The position numbers were made by a program, and so were the translations under genes. The notes below the pieces were generated by a model. The model searched no databases and was not told the DNA's origin. It worked only from the letters and a program-made list of their open reading frames with translations. This document shows, in pieces, positions 46,602 through 46,664 of a stretch of 46,664 nt of DNA (its first letter is position 1; every line of letters begins with the position of its first letter). Where the stretch lies: the IMG/VR virus record IMGVR_UViG_3300048597_000671, positions 1-46,664 of that record; one strand, written 5' to 3'. The stretch is from a virus.

Positions 46602-46664
46602 ATGTCCGTTCTTTCCAAGCCCTATTTCCACGACGAAGCCGCCGCCTTCACGTTTGTCGAAGGC
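46602..46664 (+). CDS. IS1595-type transposase, 5' end only
   Basis: First 21 codons, MSVLSKPYFHDEAAAFTFVE, match the N-terminus typical of IS1595-family transposases, which continue into a zinc ribbon. The gene is cut by the window edge. The inverted repeat of the element was not identified with certainty; it should lie between the glycosyltransferase start (46484) and the promoter. Confidence 0.75.
   Translation, partial: MSVLSKPYFHDEAAAFTFVEG

Larger units (their letters stand above)
46511..46664 (+). mobile_element. Left end of an IS1595-family insertion sequence (partial)
   Basis: Contains the promoter, the regulatory hairpin and the transposase start. The GGGGCTCCCTGCGCG sequence near 46512-46526 could be the outer inverted repeat, but without the other end this is only a guess. 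Confidence 0.5.

Overview
The window is an almost complete temperate siphophage genome, seen as a prophage, running from the integrase stop codon at base 1 to the lysis genes near 43.6 kb. Cargo genes, probable host or cargo genes, and the first codons of an IS1595-type transposase follow at the right edge. High GC, an S24-type repressor, a DUF6456-type regulator, DUF1376, DUF2213 and DUF2184 proteins, and the IS1595 type all point to an alphaproteobacterium. Sphingomonadales is my best guess, but it is an inference. No tRNA, rRNA, CRISPR array or att repeat was recognised.

Left arm (1-6.4 kb, leftward): one tightly coupled operon of 13 genes, most joined by ATGA, TGATG or TAATG overlaps. From its promoter it holds three small genes, a 132-aa protein, a coiled-coil protein, a putative single-strand annealing protein, a DUF5131 (Gp37/Gp68) and ASCH pair, tiny membrane peptides, an excisionase-like HTH protein and a tyrosine integrase.

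Switch (6.4-8.6 kb): the left promoter carries two copies and the cI/cro intergenic region three copies (one degenerate) of a 15-bp palindrome of the form TACAAAAGTTTTGTA. An approximately 40-bp promoter-operator block is duplicated in inverted orientation on the two sides. Between them lie the S24 repressor, a translationally coupled lipoprotein gene and a rightward cargo gene with a cysteine cluster.

Right early arm (8.4-16.6 kb): Cro, small membrane proteins, a possible CII-like regulator, an RMF/CrpP-like protein, zinc-finger proteins, a RuvC-like resolvase, an adenine methyltransferase-like protein, a DnaA domain-IV-like protein, a DUF1376/DnaT-like replication protein, a helicase-loader-like protein and a DUF6456-type regulator. 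A Rap1a/Tai-like protein, a terminator and a leftward membrane protein close the arm.

Late region (17.2-43.6 kb): ParB-methyltransferase fusion, terminase, a portal with a C-terminal Acb1-like 2H phosphoesterase (anti-CBASS) domain, minor head protein, DUF2213 protease with an in-frame internally initiated scaffold, decoration protein, DUF2184 capsid protein, head-tail joining genes, tail tube, a G/GT chaperone pair with a GGGCCCT slippery site, tape measure, tail tip and receptor-binding genes. The lysis cassette has a GH19 endolysin, several small membrane proteins and overlapping spanins. Five intrinsic-terminator-like hairpins lie inside the rightward late region, which suggests antitermination.

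Right edge (43.6-46.7 kb): an A/T-richer SIR2-like gene (probable NAD-directed defence cargo), a strong hairpin, a small gene, a SAM methyltransferase converging on a GT9-like glycosyltransferase, and the IS1595 promoter, hairpin and start. The most interesting biology is the pairing of a virion-gene-fused anti-CBASS domain with a SIR2 defence-like cargo gene in one prophage, and the uncharacterised DUF5131-ASCH pair in the integrase operon.
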